A DNA stretch of 64,000 nucleotides, from the NCBI GenBank assembly GCA_021323755.1, contig JAJPKJ010000036.1:124001-188000 (forward strand), in the 5' to 3' direction. The stretch comes from Chitinophagales bacterium. Lineage in GTDB: Bacteria; Bacteroidota; Bacteroidia; Chitinophagales; Chitinophagaceae. The position numbers and the translations under genes were made by a program. The notes under the pieces are model-generated. The model was not told where the DNA came from. It worked only from the letters and a program-made list of their open reading frames with translations, and ran no database searches. The number at the start of each line of letters is the position of its first letter. Position 1 is the first letter of the stretch. This document shows positions 26,348 to 36,689 of the stretch, in pieces.

Positions 26348-29300
26348 ATGAACGCCTCTTTCAAAAATAAGATCAGGATAATCACCGCTGCCTCTTTGTT
26401 CGATGGACATGATGCTGCCATTAATATCATGCGCCGTATCATGCAGGCAAAAGGCGCAGAGATCATTCATCTCGGACATAATCGGAGTGTACATGAAATC
26501 GTAGAAGCCGCCATAGAAGAGGATGTACAAGGTATTGCCATAACTTCTTACCAGGGAGGGCATGTGGAATTTTTTAAGTATATGAAAGACTTGCTTGATG
26601 AAAACGGATGCGGGCACATTAAAATTTTTGGTGGCGGCGGCGGGACTATTTTACCCCAGGAAATCAATGAACTCCATAAATATGGCATTGCTAAAATCTA
26701 TTCGCCGGATGATGGAAGAAAAATGGGATTGGAAGGAATGATTGAAGACCTGCTGTTGCGTTGCGATTTTTCACTGAATGGGAATGGAGAATATAAAAAT
26801 AAAATGACGCTTGGTGAATGGAAAGATGTTAGAAAAATCGCAAGAGAGATCACTAATGCAGAGAACAATCTTTCAACTGAGAACCGCCAGCAGCAGACTC
26901 CTGCGCCTGTTCTCGGAATTACCGGAACCGGCGGCGCGGGCAAATCTTCGGTAACAGATGAAATTGTTCGTCGGTTTTTGAATTCTTTTCCCGAGAGAAC
27001 GATCGCTGTCGTTTCTGTTGATCCGTCAAAGAAAAAAAGCGGAGGCGCTTTACTTGGCGATAGAATAAGAATGAATTCCATTTCTTCGCCGCGTGCTTAT
27101 ATGCGTAGTCTTGCAACCCGCGAAAGCGATAGATCATTAAGCGAGCATGTTGAGGAAGCGATCAATATTTGCAAAAAAGGCGGTTACGATTTCATCATTC
27201 TTGAATCGGCGGGCGTTGGACAAAGTGACGCATCAATTCTTGATTACTGCGATGTGAGTTTATATGTGATGACGCCGGAATATGGTGCTGCATCGCAGTT
27301 GGAAAAGATCAACATGCTAGATTATGCTGACATCATAGCCATTAATAAATTTGACAAATCCGGGGCTCTTGACGCATTAAGCGATGTGCGTAAACAATTT
27401 AAACGCAATCACAATCAATTTTCCGCAAAGGATAATGAACTGCCGGTTATCGGCACGATAGCGGCACAATTCAATGATAAAGGAGTGAATGAACTATTCT
27501 CGCTTTTATTAAAAAAAGTGGGCGACAAATGCGGGGTAAATTTTGGCGAATCAAAAATTAATGTGCTATCAGAAAGAGGCTTTGGAAGTGAAGCGATCAT
27601 TCCCCCTTCGCGCATAAGATATCTTGCTGAAATATCCGGCATCGTCAGGGATTACAATGATAAAACAACTGAGCAATCTGCGATTGCATCAAAGATATAC
27701 CAGCTCAATGGCGCTTTGGAGATTTTGAAAGAATCAAATAGTGACAGCGCAGTGCAAAAAATTTTGTTTGATGCAAAATCAAAATTGGAAGACCAGTTAA
27801 TGACCATTTCCAAAAAACTTATTCACGAATGGGAAGAAACCAAAAAGCTCTATCAAAAAGATTTTTTTGAATATGATGTTCGCGGAAAAATTATTGAACA
27901 ACCATTATTCACTGAATCAATATCGCACACCAAAATTCCAAAAATATCGGTTCCCCGATTTAAGGATTGGGGGGATATTTTAAGATGGCGACTGCAGGAG
28001 AATTTTCCAGGAAAATTTCCATTCACCGCGGGCGTATTTCCCTTAAAACGCTCGGAAGAAGATCCCACAAGAATGTTTGCTGGAGAAGGTTCGCCCGAGC
28101 GCACCAATAAACGTTTCCATTATGTGTCTCTCGACCAGCCTGCAAAGCGCCTCAGCACGGCGTTTGACAGCGTTACTTTATATGGAGAAGATCCCGCCAT
28201 ACGCCCGGATATTTTTGGGAAAGTAGGAAACAGTGGCGTTAGCATTGCAACTGTTGATGATGCAAAGAAATTATACAGTGGCTTTGATTTGTGCGATCCA
28301 AAAACTTCTGTTAGCATGACCATTAACGGCCCGGCGCCGATCATTCTTGCATTTTTTATGAACGCAGCAATTGACCAGCAATGTGAAAAATGGATTGAGC
28401 AAAGTGGTAAGTGGGATGAGACGAATGTGAGGATCAATGAAAAATTTCTTCGTCTCCCTAAACCATCTTATTATAACCCCTCTTCTCCGGAAAGATTACC
28501 AGAAGGGAATAACGGACTTGGCTTAAAATTGTTAGGCACCAGTGGAGATGAAATATTGCCAGCCAATATTTACGAAAAAATAAAAGCCGAAACATTATCT
28601 CAGGTCCGCGGAACCGTACAGGCTGATATTTTAAAAGAAGATCAGGCGCAGAACACTTGTATTTTTTCTACGGAGTTCGCATTAAAATTAATGGGTGATG
28701 TGCAACAATATTTTATCGGAAATAAAGTGCGCAATTTTTACAGTGTAAGCATTAGCGGTTATCATATCGCTGAAGCCGGCGCCAATCCGATAACACAGCT
28801 TGCTTTTACATTGTCTAACGGGTTCACCTACGTGGAGTATTATCTCAGTCGGGGAATGCACATAGATGACTTTGCGCCAAACCTTTCCTTCTTTTTCAGT
28901 AACGGGATGGAAGCAGAATACAGCGTGATTGGTCGTGTGGCGCGTCGAATTTGGGCGAAAGCCATCAAAATCAAATACCAGGGAAACATTCGCTCACAAA
29001 AATTAAAATACCATATCCAAACATCCGGAAGGAGTTTGCACGCGCAGGAAATTGACTTCAATGATATCCGCACAACGTTACAGGCATTATATGCTATCTA
29101 TGATAATTGCAATTCGCTTCATACCAATGCTTATGATGAAGCGATCACTACACCAACAGAAGAAAGCGTTCGCCGCGCAATGGCAATTCAGTTAATAATA
29201 AATCGGGAACTCGGTTCAGCAAAAACTGAGAATTTTATTCAAGGTTCATTTATCATTGAAGAATTAACCGACTTGATTGAAGAAGCTGTAATGAAAGAAT

Positions 29301-29707
29301 TTGATCGTATCACCGAAAGGGGCGGCGTGCTTGGTGCAATGGAACGAATGTATCAGAGAAATAAGATCCAGGAAGAAAGTTTGTACTACGAAATGCAAAA
29401 AAATTCCGGTGAACTCCCATTGATAGGTGTAAATACTTTTCTTAACAAGAAAGGCTCACCAACAATAATTCCAAACGAAGTGATCCGCAGCACGCGCGAG
29501 GAAAAGGAACAACAAATCGCCAACTTAAAAGCATTCCACAAACGCAATGAAAAAATTGCAGCCGAAAAGTTGACTGTGTTGAAAAATGTTGCCATCAATA
29601 ATGGAAATCTTTTTGCAGAATTAATGGAGACCGTAAAATATTGTTCACTCGGTCAGATCACGCATGCACTTTATGAAGTTGGTGGTCAATACCGAAGAAA
29701 TATGTAG
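26348..29707 (+). CDS. icmF: Fused isobutyryl-CoA mutase IcmF (B12-dependent acyl-CoA mutase)
   Basis: 1119 residues. IcmF interconverts isobutyryl-CoA and n-butyryl-CoA (some members also isovaleryl-/pivalyl-CoA) using adenosylcobalamin, and carries its own GTPase chaperone. Domain order fits exactly: N-terminal B12-binding domain with [14 protein letters not shown] (His21 as the lower ligand) and [14 protein letters not shown]; MeaI-like G domain with the P-loop [12 protein letters not shown] (190-201) and ESAGVGQSD; linker; and the mutase TIM barrel from about residue 560, with [17 protein letters not shown] near the active site. It links branched-chain amino acid and fatty acid metabolism. 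No regulator or partner gene is adjacent, but an operator-like palindrome precedes it. Confidence 0.93.
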   Translation: MNASFKNKIRIITAASLFDGHDAAINIMRRIMQAKGAEIIHLGHNRSVHEIVEAAIEEDVQGIAITSYQGGHVEFFKYMKDLLDENGCGHIKIFGGGGGTILPQEINELHKYGIAKIYSPDDGRKMGLEGMIEDLLLRCDFSLNGNGEYKNKMTLGEWKDVRKIAREITNAENNLSTENRQQQTPAPVLGITGTGGAGKSSVTDEIVRRFLNSFPERTIAVVSVDPSKKKSGGALLGDRIRMNSISSPRAYMRSLATRESDRSLSEHVEEAINICKKGGYDFIILESAGVGQSDASILDYCDVSLYVMTPEYGAASQLEKINMLDYADIIAINKFDKSGALDALSDVRKQFKRNHNQFSAKDNELPVIGTIAAQFNDKGVNELFSLLLKKVGDKCGVNFGESKINVLSERGFGSEAIIPPSRIRYLAEISGIVRDYNDKTTEQSAIASKIYQLNGALEILKESNSDSAVQKILFDAKSKLEDQLMTISKKLIHEWEETKKLYQKDFFEYDVRGKIIEQPLFTESISHTKIPKISVPRFKDWGDILRWRLQENFPGKFPFTAGVFPLKRSEEDPTRMFAGEGSPERTNKRFHYVSLDQPAKRLSTAFDSVTLYGEDPAIRPDIFGKVGNSGVSIATVDDAKKLYSGFDLCDPKTSVSMTINGPAPIILAFFMNAAIDQQCEKWIEQSGKWDETNVRINEKFLRLPKPSYYNPSSPERLPEGNNGLGLKLLGTSGDEILPANIYEKIKAETLSQVRGTVQADILKEDQAQNTCIFSTEFALKLMGDVQQYFIGNKVRNFYSVSISGYHIAEAGANPITQLAFTLSNGFTYVEYYLSRGMHIDDFAPNLSFFFSNGMEAEYSVIGRVARRIWAKAIKIKYQGNIRSQKLKYHIQTSGRSLHAQEIDFNDIRTTLQALYAIYDNCNSLHTNAYDEAITTPTEESVRRAMAIQLIINRELGSAKTENFIQGSFIIEELTDLIEEAVMKEFDRITERGGVLGAMERMYQRNKIQEESLYYEMQKNSGELPLIGVNTFLNKKGSPTIIPNEVIRSTREEKEQQIANLKAFHKRNEKIAAEKLTVLKNVAINNGNLFAELMETVKYCSLGQITHALYEVGGQYRRNM

Positions 29708-29959
29708 CGATTATAATATCATCAGTATTGCTGCTATCGGCTCCGGTTGGGTTACTACCTGTAATTTCCCCAACTGTGTTCAGTAATAGATATTGCCGAA
29801 TTTGAGCAAATTATTCCCCACTCCTTTGAAAAACAACTGCATTCATTACCCATTCTCCCTTCCATACTTATTTACTTCGTTCATTACTAACCAATATATA
29901 ATCGGAACAGAATTTGAATTTTCGAATAGTAAATTATTCATCAGCTAAAATTATTTATT

Positions 29960-30316
29960 ATGAAAATCAAAGCTCTGATTGCTACGCTCACCATTTTTTT
30001 TGCATTAAGCAACACAAAAACTTTTGCAATCTCGCACATTAGCAACGACTCAACCATTATTTATAAATCATACAAAGAAAAGGCTGCATTAATGAGTCCC
30101 GAACAAAAGCAGGCCAGGATAGACGAAATGAAAGCGCGCGTTAAAGAAATAAAAGCTATGGATAAATCGCAACTTACAAAAGAACAACGCAAGGCATTAA
30201 GACAAGAGTTGCGTGATATGAATAAAGAAGCAAGAGCAATGGGAACAACTTACGTTTACATTTCAGTCGGAGGTCTTATTCTTATCATTATTCTGCTGAT
30301 CCTGATTCTTCATTAA
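29960..30316 (+). CDS. Small secreted or membrane-anchored helical protein
   Basis: 118 residues. Signal peptide (MKIKALIATLTIFFALSNTKTFA), a charged helical middle (SPEQKQARIDEMKARVKEIKAMDKSQLTKEQRKALRQELRDMNKEARAMG) and a C-terminal transmembrane helix (YVYISVGGLILIIILLILILH). Similar small proteins are common in Bacteroidota; no function is known. It precedes the dienelactone hydrolase gene by 53 bp. Confidence 0.65.
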   Translation: MKIKALIATLTIFFALSNTKTFAISHISNDSTIIYKSYKEKAALMSPEQKQARIDEMKARVKEIKAMDKSQLTKEQRKALRQELRDMNKEARAMGTTYVYISVGGLILIIILLILILH

Positions 30317-30329
30317 AATGCAATACCAT

Positions 30330-30337
30330 TATTTTTG
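30330..30337 (+). promoter_or_regulatory. Candidate -7 element of the dienelactone hydrolase gene
   Basis: TATTTTTG, an exact TAnnTTTG match 33 bp before the ATG. No clear -33 partner. Confidence 0.35.
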
Positions 30338-30369
30338 TGATCATTATTTAAAGCATCGCAAAAAAAATC

Positions 30370-31077
30370 ATGCAAAAGCAAATTGTTACGCTCAAGGTAA
30401 ACGATGCAAGCGATATGAATGCGTATATCGTTTCACCTGATGATAAAAACAGTTATGCAGCTGTGATCATTTTGCAGGAAGCATTTGGCGTGAACAATCA
30501 TATAAAAAAGGTAACGGAAAAGATTGCAGCCGAAGGTTATATCGCTATTGCACCAGAATTATTTCATCGTTCGGCGCCGCCAGGACTTACCATGAGCTAT
30601 ACTGATTTTGAATCAGTAAGGCCCCATATCGCGCAATTAAACACTGAAGCGCTGATGGAAGATCTGCGTGCAACATATGATTGGTTGCAGCAAAATACAT
30701 TTGTTATAAAAAATAAAATTGGCGCAGTGGGTTTTTGTCTCGGAGGGAGAGTGGCTTTTCTTGCTAATGCTAGCTTTCCGCTTGCAGCATCAGTTTCCTA
30801 TTACGGCGGTTCGATGCACACGATTGCAGACAGAATCAAAAATATCCAAGCCCCGCAATTATTTTTTTGGGGCGGGTTGGATAAACATATTTTGCCTGAA
30901 CAAATTGATACGGTAATAAAAGAAATGAAAAACGAATCAAAAGAATTTATTAATGTGATGATCTCTTATGCTGATCATGGATTCAATTGCGATGAGAGAC
31001 CGGCTTACCATCCAAAAGCAGCAAAAGAAGCATGGGCAATGACAATGGCATTCCTGAAAAATAATCTTGCACCATAA
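30370..31077 (+). CDS. Dienelactone hydrolase family protein
   Basis: 235 residues, alpha/beta hydrolase fold without a signal peptide. The nucleophile is Cys123 in GAVGFCLGGRVAF, as in classic dienelactone hydrolases; the acid lies in FFWGGLDKHILPE and the histidine in SYADHGFNCDERPAYH, near residue 204. Members hydrolyse dienelactones or other small esters. Substrate unknown here; no aromatic degradation genes are nearby. Confidence 0.88.
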   Translation: MQKQIVTLKVNDASDMNAYIVSPDDKNSYAAVIILQEAFGVNNHIKKVTEKIAAEGYIAIAPELFHRSAPPGLTMSYTDFESVRPHIAQLNTEALMEDLRATYDWLQQNTFVIKNKIGAVGFCLGGRVAFLANASFPLAASVSYYGGSMHTIADRIKNIQAPQLFFWGGLDKHILPEQIDTVIKEMKNESKEFINVMISYADHGFNCDERPAYHPKAAKEAWAMTMAFLKNNLAP

Positions 31078-31387
31078 TAAGCGCCAAGATGAACCAACAA
31101 AACCCCTCAAAAATGCAGGGCTTTTATTTTCTTCTATTTTTAATAAAGTGGTGACCAACGGAGATAAAGTTCCATCACCCGGCTAAATATATTTGTTTTG
31201 GCCTGCGCTTTGCATTTGTGAAATCATGTACTCCTGATCATATCTCTGAAAGCTTCATTAGGATGCGGAATATTAATTTTTAAATGTACCTTTTCAACTT
31301 ATTGATTTTATTATTTTCGCAGTGCCTTGTATTTAAAAAAAATCGCATTATAATTTATTTATTATTGCCGTAACTAAACGCGTTTCC
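31078..31387. other. Intergenic region upstream of the efflux operon
   Basis: 310 bp. A weak hairpin (AAAACCC near 31097 with GGGCTTTT near 31115) may terminate the hydrolase transcript. No consensus promoter was found for the downstream operon; near matches such as TATTATTG (about 31357) have one mismatch. Confidence 0.35.
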
Positions 31388-32716
31388 ATGGTAAGAATAT
31401 CAGTGATATGTTTACTTTTATTAGCATCAGCAGGTCTTGTGCATGCACAAGATACCTCGCAGCTGCCTGCAAAATGGAGTTTACAACAATGCATTGAATA
31501 TGCGGATAAAAATAATATCCAGATCAATGGCTTACGGCTAACCGAACAAACTGCAGAGCAGGAGTTATTATTATCGAAAGCGGCAAAATTACCGGGTGTC
31601 AACGGATCAGCATCAGCTTCATTAACAAACAGCAAAAATGCAAATCCGGTTGTTGGGGGTTTTCAAACACAAGCAAGTTTTGCAAATAATTTTTCCGTGA
31701 GTTCATCCTGGATAATTTATAACGGTGGTTATTTAAATGATGTAGTAAAACAAAATCAGCTTAATATACAATCTGCCAATCTCAACATTCTACAGCAGGA
31801 AAATAGCATCACATTGCAGATCACCCAGGCCTATTTGAATATCTTATTGGCAAAAGAAAATGTGGTGTATTTGCAAGATCTTCTCACTACCTCACAAGCA
31901 CAGGTTGATCAGGGGCAAAAACAATATAACGCGGGAAGTATTGCAAAAGTCAGTTTGATAGAATTGCAATCACAGCTGGCTGCCGACAAATACAATCTTG
32001 TTACGGCAAAAAATGTTGAGCGACAAAATGCATTAACGCTAAAACAATTGTTGTTACTGCCAACGGAAGTGCAATTTGATATTGTTATTCCTGATACATT
32101 AATGGCATCAGCGCTTGCCCCTTCATTGGAAGAAGCACAAAAAACAGCCTTGCAAACAAGACCAGAAGTTAAATCCAGCGAGTTGGGTGTGCAGATCGCA
32201 CAATTGGATCTTGCCAAAGCAAAAGCTGGTTATTATCCTGTCGCATCGATCGGCGCAGGATTGGCAACCGGTTATTCCGACAATTTATCTGCTACTTATT
32301 TAAAACAATTGGATAATAATTTCTATCAACAGATCGGTCTCACCCTATCCATTCCCATTTTTACAAAAAGAATCAATAAAACAAATGTTGAGAATGCAAA
32401 AATTGAAGTGGCGCAATCGAAGTTGACCTTAAAAAACACAAGAGCTGTTCTATCGCAAAGCGTTGAACAATCTTACATCAATGTGTTGAATGCACAAGCG
32501 CAATATGATGCATCGATAGAACAATTGAATGCTTCTAAAGAAAGTTATCGCATCGTTACAGAAGAGTTGAAGGTTGGCGCTGCAAACCTGGTAGATTATC
32601 TTACCCAGAAAAATTTATATGTGCAGGCTTTACAGGCCTACATTCAGGCAAAATACAGTACAGCCCTTAATATCAGAATATATCAATTTTATACAGGAGA
32701 ACCTATTAAACTATAA
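31388..32716 (+). CDS. TolC family outer-membrane efflux protein
   Basis: 442 residues with a signal peptide (ending GLVHAQ). The TolC fold, two repeats of long coiled helices and a small beta-barrel, is supported by SLQQCIEYADKNNIQINGLRL at the start, YLNILLAKENVVYLQDLL, and the second repeat with VEQSYINVLNAQAQYDASIEQLNASKESYRIVTEELKVGAANLVDYL. Forms the outer-membrane channel of a tripartite pump with the three downstream gene products (12-bp spacer to the next gene). Confidence 0.9.
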   Translation: MVRISVICLLLLASAGLVHAQDTSQLPAKWSLQQCIEYADKNNIQINGLRLTEQTAEQELLLSKAAKLPGVNGSASASLTNSKNANPVVGGFQTQASFANNFSVSSSWIIYNGGYLNDVVKQNQLNIQSANLNILQQENSITLQITQAYLNILLAKENVVYLQDLLTTSQAQVDQGQKQYNAGSIAKVSLIELQSQLAADKYNLVTAKNVERQNALTLKQLLLLPTEVQFDIVIPDTLMASALAPSLEEAQKTALQTRPEVKSSELGVQIAQLDLAKAKAGYYPVASIGAGLATGYSDNLSATYLKQLDNNFYQQIGLTLSIPIFTKRINKTNVENAKIEVAQSKLTLKNTRAVLSQSVEQSYINVLNAQAQYDASIEQLNASKESYRIVTEELKVGAANLVDYLTQKNLYVQALQAYIQAKYSTALNIRIYQFYTGEPIKL

Positions 32717-32728
32717 ATCGAAACAGCT

Positions 32729-34027
32729 ATGAAAAGTTTAAAAGTCATTATCATTATTATTCTCATTGCTGGTGTAGGACTTGGAGTATGGTTTTATCTC
32801 TCGAAAGAAGAAGCAAAACCTCTTGTTGTTGAATATGTGCAACCGCAATACGGTTATATATCCCGAAGTGTAACAGCAACGGGTACCGTACAACCTGTTG
32901 ACACTGTTTCTGTAGGTACGCAGGTTTCTGGAACCATCAAAAATATTTATGCCGATTTCAATTCAAAAGTTAAGAAAGGAGAATTAATTGCTGAACTGGA
33001 CAAATCGTTATTATTGGCTTCCGCCAATCAATTCAAAGCCAATCTTGAGGTGGCAAAAAGTCAATTGGTATATCAAAAAAGCACCTACGACAGGCAAAAT
33101 CTTTTATATCAAACCGGAGCGATAAGCAAGGCAGATTATGAAACTGCTTTGTACAATTACAATAGCGCACAGGCAAATGTGCAAAGTGTGCAATCACAGT
33201 TGGATGCTGCAAATAAAAATCTCTCCTATGCAAGTATCTATTCGCCGGTTGATGGGGTGATAATGACACGTAATGTTAGCACCGGGCAAACTGTTGCGGC
33301 CAGTTTTAGCACGCCAACACTTTTTGTAATTGCAAAGGACATTACCAAAATGCAGATACAAGGCGCAGTTGATGAGGCAGATATTGGTAATGTAAAGCAA
33401 GGTCAGCGTGTAACATTTACTGTTGATGCATATCCTGATGATGTTTTTTACGGAACGGTTTCGCAAATTAGGCTGGAGCCAACCGTATCTTCGAATGTTG
33501 TTACGTATTCGACCATTATCAGTGCTCCCAATGATAATATGAAGTTGAAACCAGGAATGACGGCCAATATTGCCGTGTACACGAAAGAAGACAGTAATGC
33601 ATTATTGATTCCTGCAAAAGCATTAAAATTTCAGCCGCCAGCAGAATTAGCAAAACAATTCAAGATTGGAGAACCAATTGTTGATTCTTCTTCAACCCAT
33701 AAGAAAAGAACGGGACTGGATACATCAAGAAAGAAAATGAGTGATACTGCCGGCACAGTGAAGAAAACGAGAGCTTATGTTTGGGTTAAAAAAGATGATA
33801 GTCTTGTCGAAAAGAGAATTATTTACGGATTAAATGATGACACGAATGTCGAAGTATTTTTTGGACTTACGACAAATGATGAAGTGATAACAGGAGTTGA
33901 AGCTCCGCAGGCAAACAGCAGCGCTAAAAGTAATTCACAAAGAAGTCCGTTTATGCCGGCACGTCCGGGTGGCAATCGTGCTTCAGGTGCTGCAGGTAAT
34001 CGTCCGCAAGGAAGCGGCGGAAAATAA
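32729..34027 (+). CDS. MacA-type periplasmic adaptor (HlyD/RND membrane fusion protein)
   Basis: 432 residues. N-terminal anchor helix (LKVIIIIILIAGVGLGVWFYL), barrel-sandwich/lipoyl halves (VSVGTQVSGTIKNIYADFNSKVKKGELIAELD; YASIYSPVDGVIMTRNVSTGQTV), a helical hairpin between them, and a beta-barrel domain (MQIQGAVDEADIGNVKQGQRVTFTVDAYPDDVF). Bridges the MacB-like ABC transporter and the TolC-like channel. The C-terminus carries a Ser/Gly/Pro-rich low-complexity tail, unusual for MacA, after residue 395. Confidence 0.9.
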   Translation: MKSLKVIIIIILIAGVGLGVWFYLSKEEAKPLVVEYVQPQYGYISRSVTATGTVQPVDTVSVGTQVSGTIKNIYADFNSKVKKGELIAELDKSLLLASANQFKANLEVAKSQLVYQKSTYDRQNLLYQTGAISKADYETALYNYNSAQANVQSVQSQLDAANKNLSYASIYSPVDGVIMTRNVSTGQTVAASFSTPTLFVIAKDITKMQIQGAVDEADIGNVKQGQRVTFTVDAYPDDVFYGTVSQIRLEPTVSSNVVTYSTIISAPNDNMKLKPGMTANIAVYTKEDSNALLIPAKALKFQPPAELAKQFKIGEPIVDSSSTHKKRTGLDTSRKKMSDTAGTVKKTRAYVWVKKDDSLVEKRIIYGLNDDTNVEVFFGLTTNDEVITGVEAPQANSSAKSNSQRSPFMPARPGGNRASGAAGNRPQGSGGK

Positions 34028-34062
34028 AAATTGAGTGATGATCAGCAAACATTTTTAAGGAC

Positions 34063-34812
34063 ATGGGCAATAAAATTTTAGAACTACAAAATATCAAACG
34101 CGAATTCCGGATGGGCAGTGAAATTGTTCGGGCACTAAAAGGTGTTTCGTTCGATGTAAATGCGGGTGAATTTGTAACAATAATGGGCAGCAGCGGTTCA
34201 GGTAAAACAACATTATTAAATACACTGGGATGTTTAGACAAACCAACGGAGGGAAATTATTTATTGGATGGCGTGAATGTAGGAACGCTTTCACGCAATG
34301 AATTGGCCAGATTAAGAAATCACAAAATTGGTTTTGTCTTCCAGTCTTATAATTTATTACCCAGAACCTCAGCATTGGAAAATGTTGAGCTGCCGCTTTT
34401 ATACAATAATGCCATCAGTTCAAAACTAAGAAGAGAAAAGGCAATGAAGGCACTGGAAGCCGTGAAGCTGGCAGACAGGCTTGATCATACCCCGAATCAA
34501 TTGTCCGGCGGACAACAACAACGGGTGGCCATTGCACGCGCACTGGTGAATGAACCGGTAATGATATTGGCCGATGAAGCAACCGGTAATCTTGATTCAA
34601 GAACATCATTTGAAATAATGGCGCTAATGCAGGAATTGAATCAACAACAGGGAAAGACAATTGTCTTTGTTACGCACGAACCCGATATCGCCTCCTTCAG
34701 CAGCAGAACAGTGATGTTGCGCGATGGAAAAGTGATAAGAGACACGATGAATGAAAACAAGCGCTCGGCCAGGGAAGTGCTTGCATCATTGCCGGTGAGT
34801 AATGATTATTGA
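34063..34812 (+). CDS. MacB-type ABC transporter ATP-binding protein
   Basis: 249 residues. Walker A is GSSGSGKTT (near residue 43), followed by the Q-loop ([12 protein letters not shown]), signature [15 protein letters not shown], Walker [13 protein letters not shown] and H-loop VTHEPD. This clade (LolD/MacB) powers mechanotransmission rather than transmembrane substrate passage. Here ATPase and permease are separate genes, whereas E. coli MacB is a fusion. Confidence 0.93.
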   Translation: MGNKILELQNIKREFRMGSEIVRALKGVSFDVNAGEFVTIMGSSGSGKTTLLNTLGCLDKPTEGNYLLDGVNVGTLSRNELARLRNHKIGFVFQSYNLLPRTSALENVELPLLYNNAISSKLRREKAMKALEAVKLADRLDHTPNQLSGGQQQRVAIARALVNEPVMILADEATGNLDSRTSFEIMALMQELNQQQGKTIVFVTHEPDIASFSSRTVMLRDGKVIRDTMNENKRSAREVLASLPVSNDY

Positions 34813-34827
34813 GAATATGAGGATGCA

Positions 34828-34888
34828 GTTCATGGTTGATGGACAATAGGATTTCTTACGACCATGAACGATGAATCATCAACCACGA
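34828..34888 (+). repeat. Overlapping inverted repeats between the ATPase and permease genes
   Basis: GTTCATGGT (34828-34836) can pair with ACCATGAAC (34861-34869). TTCATGGTTGAT (34829-34840) can also pair with ATCAACCACGAA (34877-34888, one mismatch). The two hairpins share their left arm, so they exclude each other. Confidence 0.5.
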
Positions 34889-34903
34889 ATTAAAAACTTT
34901 TTT

Positions 34904-36124
34904 ATGAATGTATTCAGTCTTATTCGAATTGCAGTAAATGCTTTGCAACGCAATAAGTTGAGGGCATTCTTAACGATGCTTGGGATCATTATCGGCGTTG
35001 CTGCTGTTATTGCGATGGTTGCTATCGGGCAGGGTTCGAAAAAAAGTATCCAGGATCAGTTATCGAGTATGGGTTCAAATATGATCACTATTCGTCCCAA
35101 TAGCAACGTGGCCGCTGGTGTTCGTTTGGATGCAACCAATGTGCAAACATTGACCATCGCCGATGTGAAAGCAATAGAAAACCAGGCGCAATATATTAAT
35201 GGAGTTTCACCGGCCGCTTCTACCAGAGGGCAAGCTATTAATGGCTCACTGAATTGGTCAACCAGTATGCAGGGAGTTAGTCCGGCCTATCTGGACATTC
35301 GCAATTGGCCAATAAAAGATGGTGTTGTTTTTTCTTCATCAGATGTTACGAGTGCTGCGAAAGTTTGCTTGCTTGGCCAAACTGTTGTGAATAATATTTT
35401 TTCCCCGGGTGAAAATCCTGTCGGGGCAACCATTCGTTTTAATAAGATTCCATTTAAAGTTATCGGCGTGCTTGCAACAAAAGGAGAAAACGCATTTGGA
35501 CAAGATCAGGATGATATTATCCTTGCTCCTTATACAACTGTTCAGGAAAGAATCACCGCCACTATTTATTTTCAAAATATCTATGCTTCAGCAAGAAATG
35601 AAAGTTTAACTGATTCAGCAACGAATGAAATTTCAGAAATATTACGCGCATCGCACAGATTGAAACCATCGGACATTGATGATTTTGCAGTGAGAACACA
35701 AGCCGAACTTATCAACACGTTCAGTTCAACCAGTCAATTATTAACTGTGCTGCTCACGGCCATTGCAGGCATTTCATTGGTCGTTGGCGGCATCGGAATT
35801 ATGAACATCATGTATGTTTCTGTTACGGAACGCACGCGTGAGATCGGCTTGCGCATGTCAATTGGTGCTCGTGGAGTTGATATCTTGTTACAGTTTTTGA
35901 TAGAAGCCATTTTAATTAGCATCACCGGTGGATTGCTTGGGGTTGCACTGGGCATCACTGCATCCAAACTGGTATCATCATTCTTGGGATGGCCAACATT
36001 GGTTTCTGAATCATCCATCGGATTATCATTTTTTGTTTGTGCATTAACAGGAGTATTCTTTGGCTATTATCCGGCGCAAAAAGCATCGCGGCTTGATCCG
36101 ATAGAAGCATTAAGATATGAGTAA
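34904..36124 (+). CDS. MacB-like ABC transporter permease (FtsX family)
   Basis: 406 residues from the ATG at 34904 (MNVFSLIRIAVNALQRNKLRAFLTMLGIIIGVAAVIAMVAIG); an ATG at 34871 would add 11 residues. Four helices: one N-terminal, a periplasmic MacB_PCD domain (about residues 45-260), then three at the C-terminus including LTAIAGISLVVGGIGIMNIMYVSVTERTREIGLRMSIGA. With TolC, MacA and the ATPase it forms a pump for macrolides, siderophores, lipopeptides or other periplasmic molecules; substrate unknown. Confidence 0.92.
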   Translation: MNVFSLIRIAVNALQRNKLRAFLTMLGIIIGVAAVIAMVAIGQGSKKSIQDQLSSMGSNMITIRPNSNVAAGVRLDATNVQTLTIADVKAIENQAQYINGVSPAASTRGQAINGSLNWSTSMQGVSPAYLDIRNWPIKDGVVFSSSDVTSAAKVCLLGQTVVNNIFSPGENPVGATIRFNKIPFKVIGVLATKGENAFGQDQDDIILAPYTTVQERITATIYFQNIYASARNESLTDSATNEISEILRASHRLKPSDIDDFAVRTQAELINTFSSTSQLLTVLLTAIAGISLVVGGIGIMNIMYVSVTERTREIGLRMSIGARGVDILLQFLIEAILISITGGLLGVALGITASKLVSSFLGWPTLVSESSIGLSFFVCALTGVFFGYYPAQKASRLDPIEALRYE

Positions 36125-36254
36125 ATAAATGTTAGCTATTAGTTGACGGCAACTTTACACAATTATTTTTCAAATTATTACGTTACTCTCAACGTGTGCA
36201 AAAAATTTGCTTTTCATCTAGCTTGGAAAAATGTAAATTACGTATGATCTAAAG

Positions 36255-36272
36255 TTTGACAGACCGGTCAAA
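36255..36272. promoter_or_regulatory. TetR-like operator palindrome
   Basis: TTTGAC-AGACCG-GTCAAA. The outer arms are perfect 6-mers, and the inner GACCGGTC is itself a perfect 8-bp palindrome. The GACCGGTC core recalls operators of TetR-family repressors. It lies 130 bp after the efflux permease and 96 bp before the glycogen-binding-domain gene; no TetR gene is in the window. Confidence 0.4.
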
Positions 36273-36367
36273 ATGCATTCAATTCTGTTGTCTTCCCGTT
36301 AATAATCCTCTGCCCGTTGAACCTACATTGATGGTAGTGCCATTTTAGAAATTTAAAAATTGCTCTT

Positions 36368-36667
36368 ATGAAACTACAGGAATTGCCTTTTATTCACAAG
36401 AAAAAAAGAACGATAGAGTTTATTATCCATCATCTTGATTGCGCAAAGAAAGTTTCACTTGCCGGAACTTTCAATCATTGGGAAAAAAATGAGTTGCCGA
36501 TGAAACATGGCCGAAAAGGCGACTGGAAAATCGAAATTCCAATGCTGCCGCACGGTAAATATTTTTACAAATTTTTTATTGATGAAAAGATGTGGATGGA
36601 AGATATCGAAAACCCGCTTCGCGAACCTGATGGTGTTGCCGGATGGAACAGCGTGTTAACCATTTGA
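36368..36667 (+). CDS. AMPK-type glycogen-binding (CBM48-like) domain protein
   Basis: 99 residues, a single E-set immunoglobulin-like domain: CAKKVSLAGTFNHWEKNELPMKHGRKGDWKIEIPMLPHGKYFYKFFIDEKMWMEDIENPL. The W and K residues of the glycan-binding surface are present. Such stand-alone domains bind alpha-glucans such as glycogen or act as regulators; no catalytic domain is attached. Single-gene unit. Confidence 0.85.
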   Translation: MKLQELPFIHKKKRTIEFIIHHLDCAKKVSLAGTFNHWEKNELPMKHGRKGDWKIEIPMLPHGKYFYKFFIDEKMWMEDIENPLREPDGVAGWNSVLTI

Positions 36668-36689
36668 CGGTTAAATTTTTTTTTATTAT

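Noticed and set aside
31302-31319. TTG and TATTTTCG as a promoter for the efflux operon.
   Set aside because: Only 7 bp separate the elements and the -7 has a mismatch; the phylum's spacing is about 19-22 bp.
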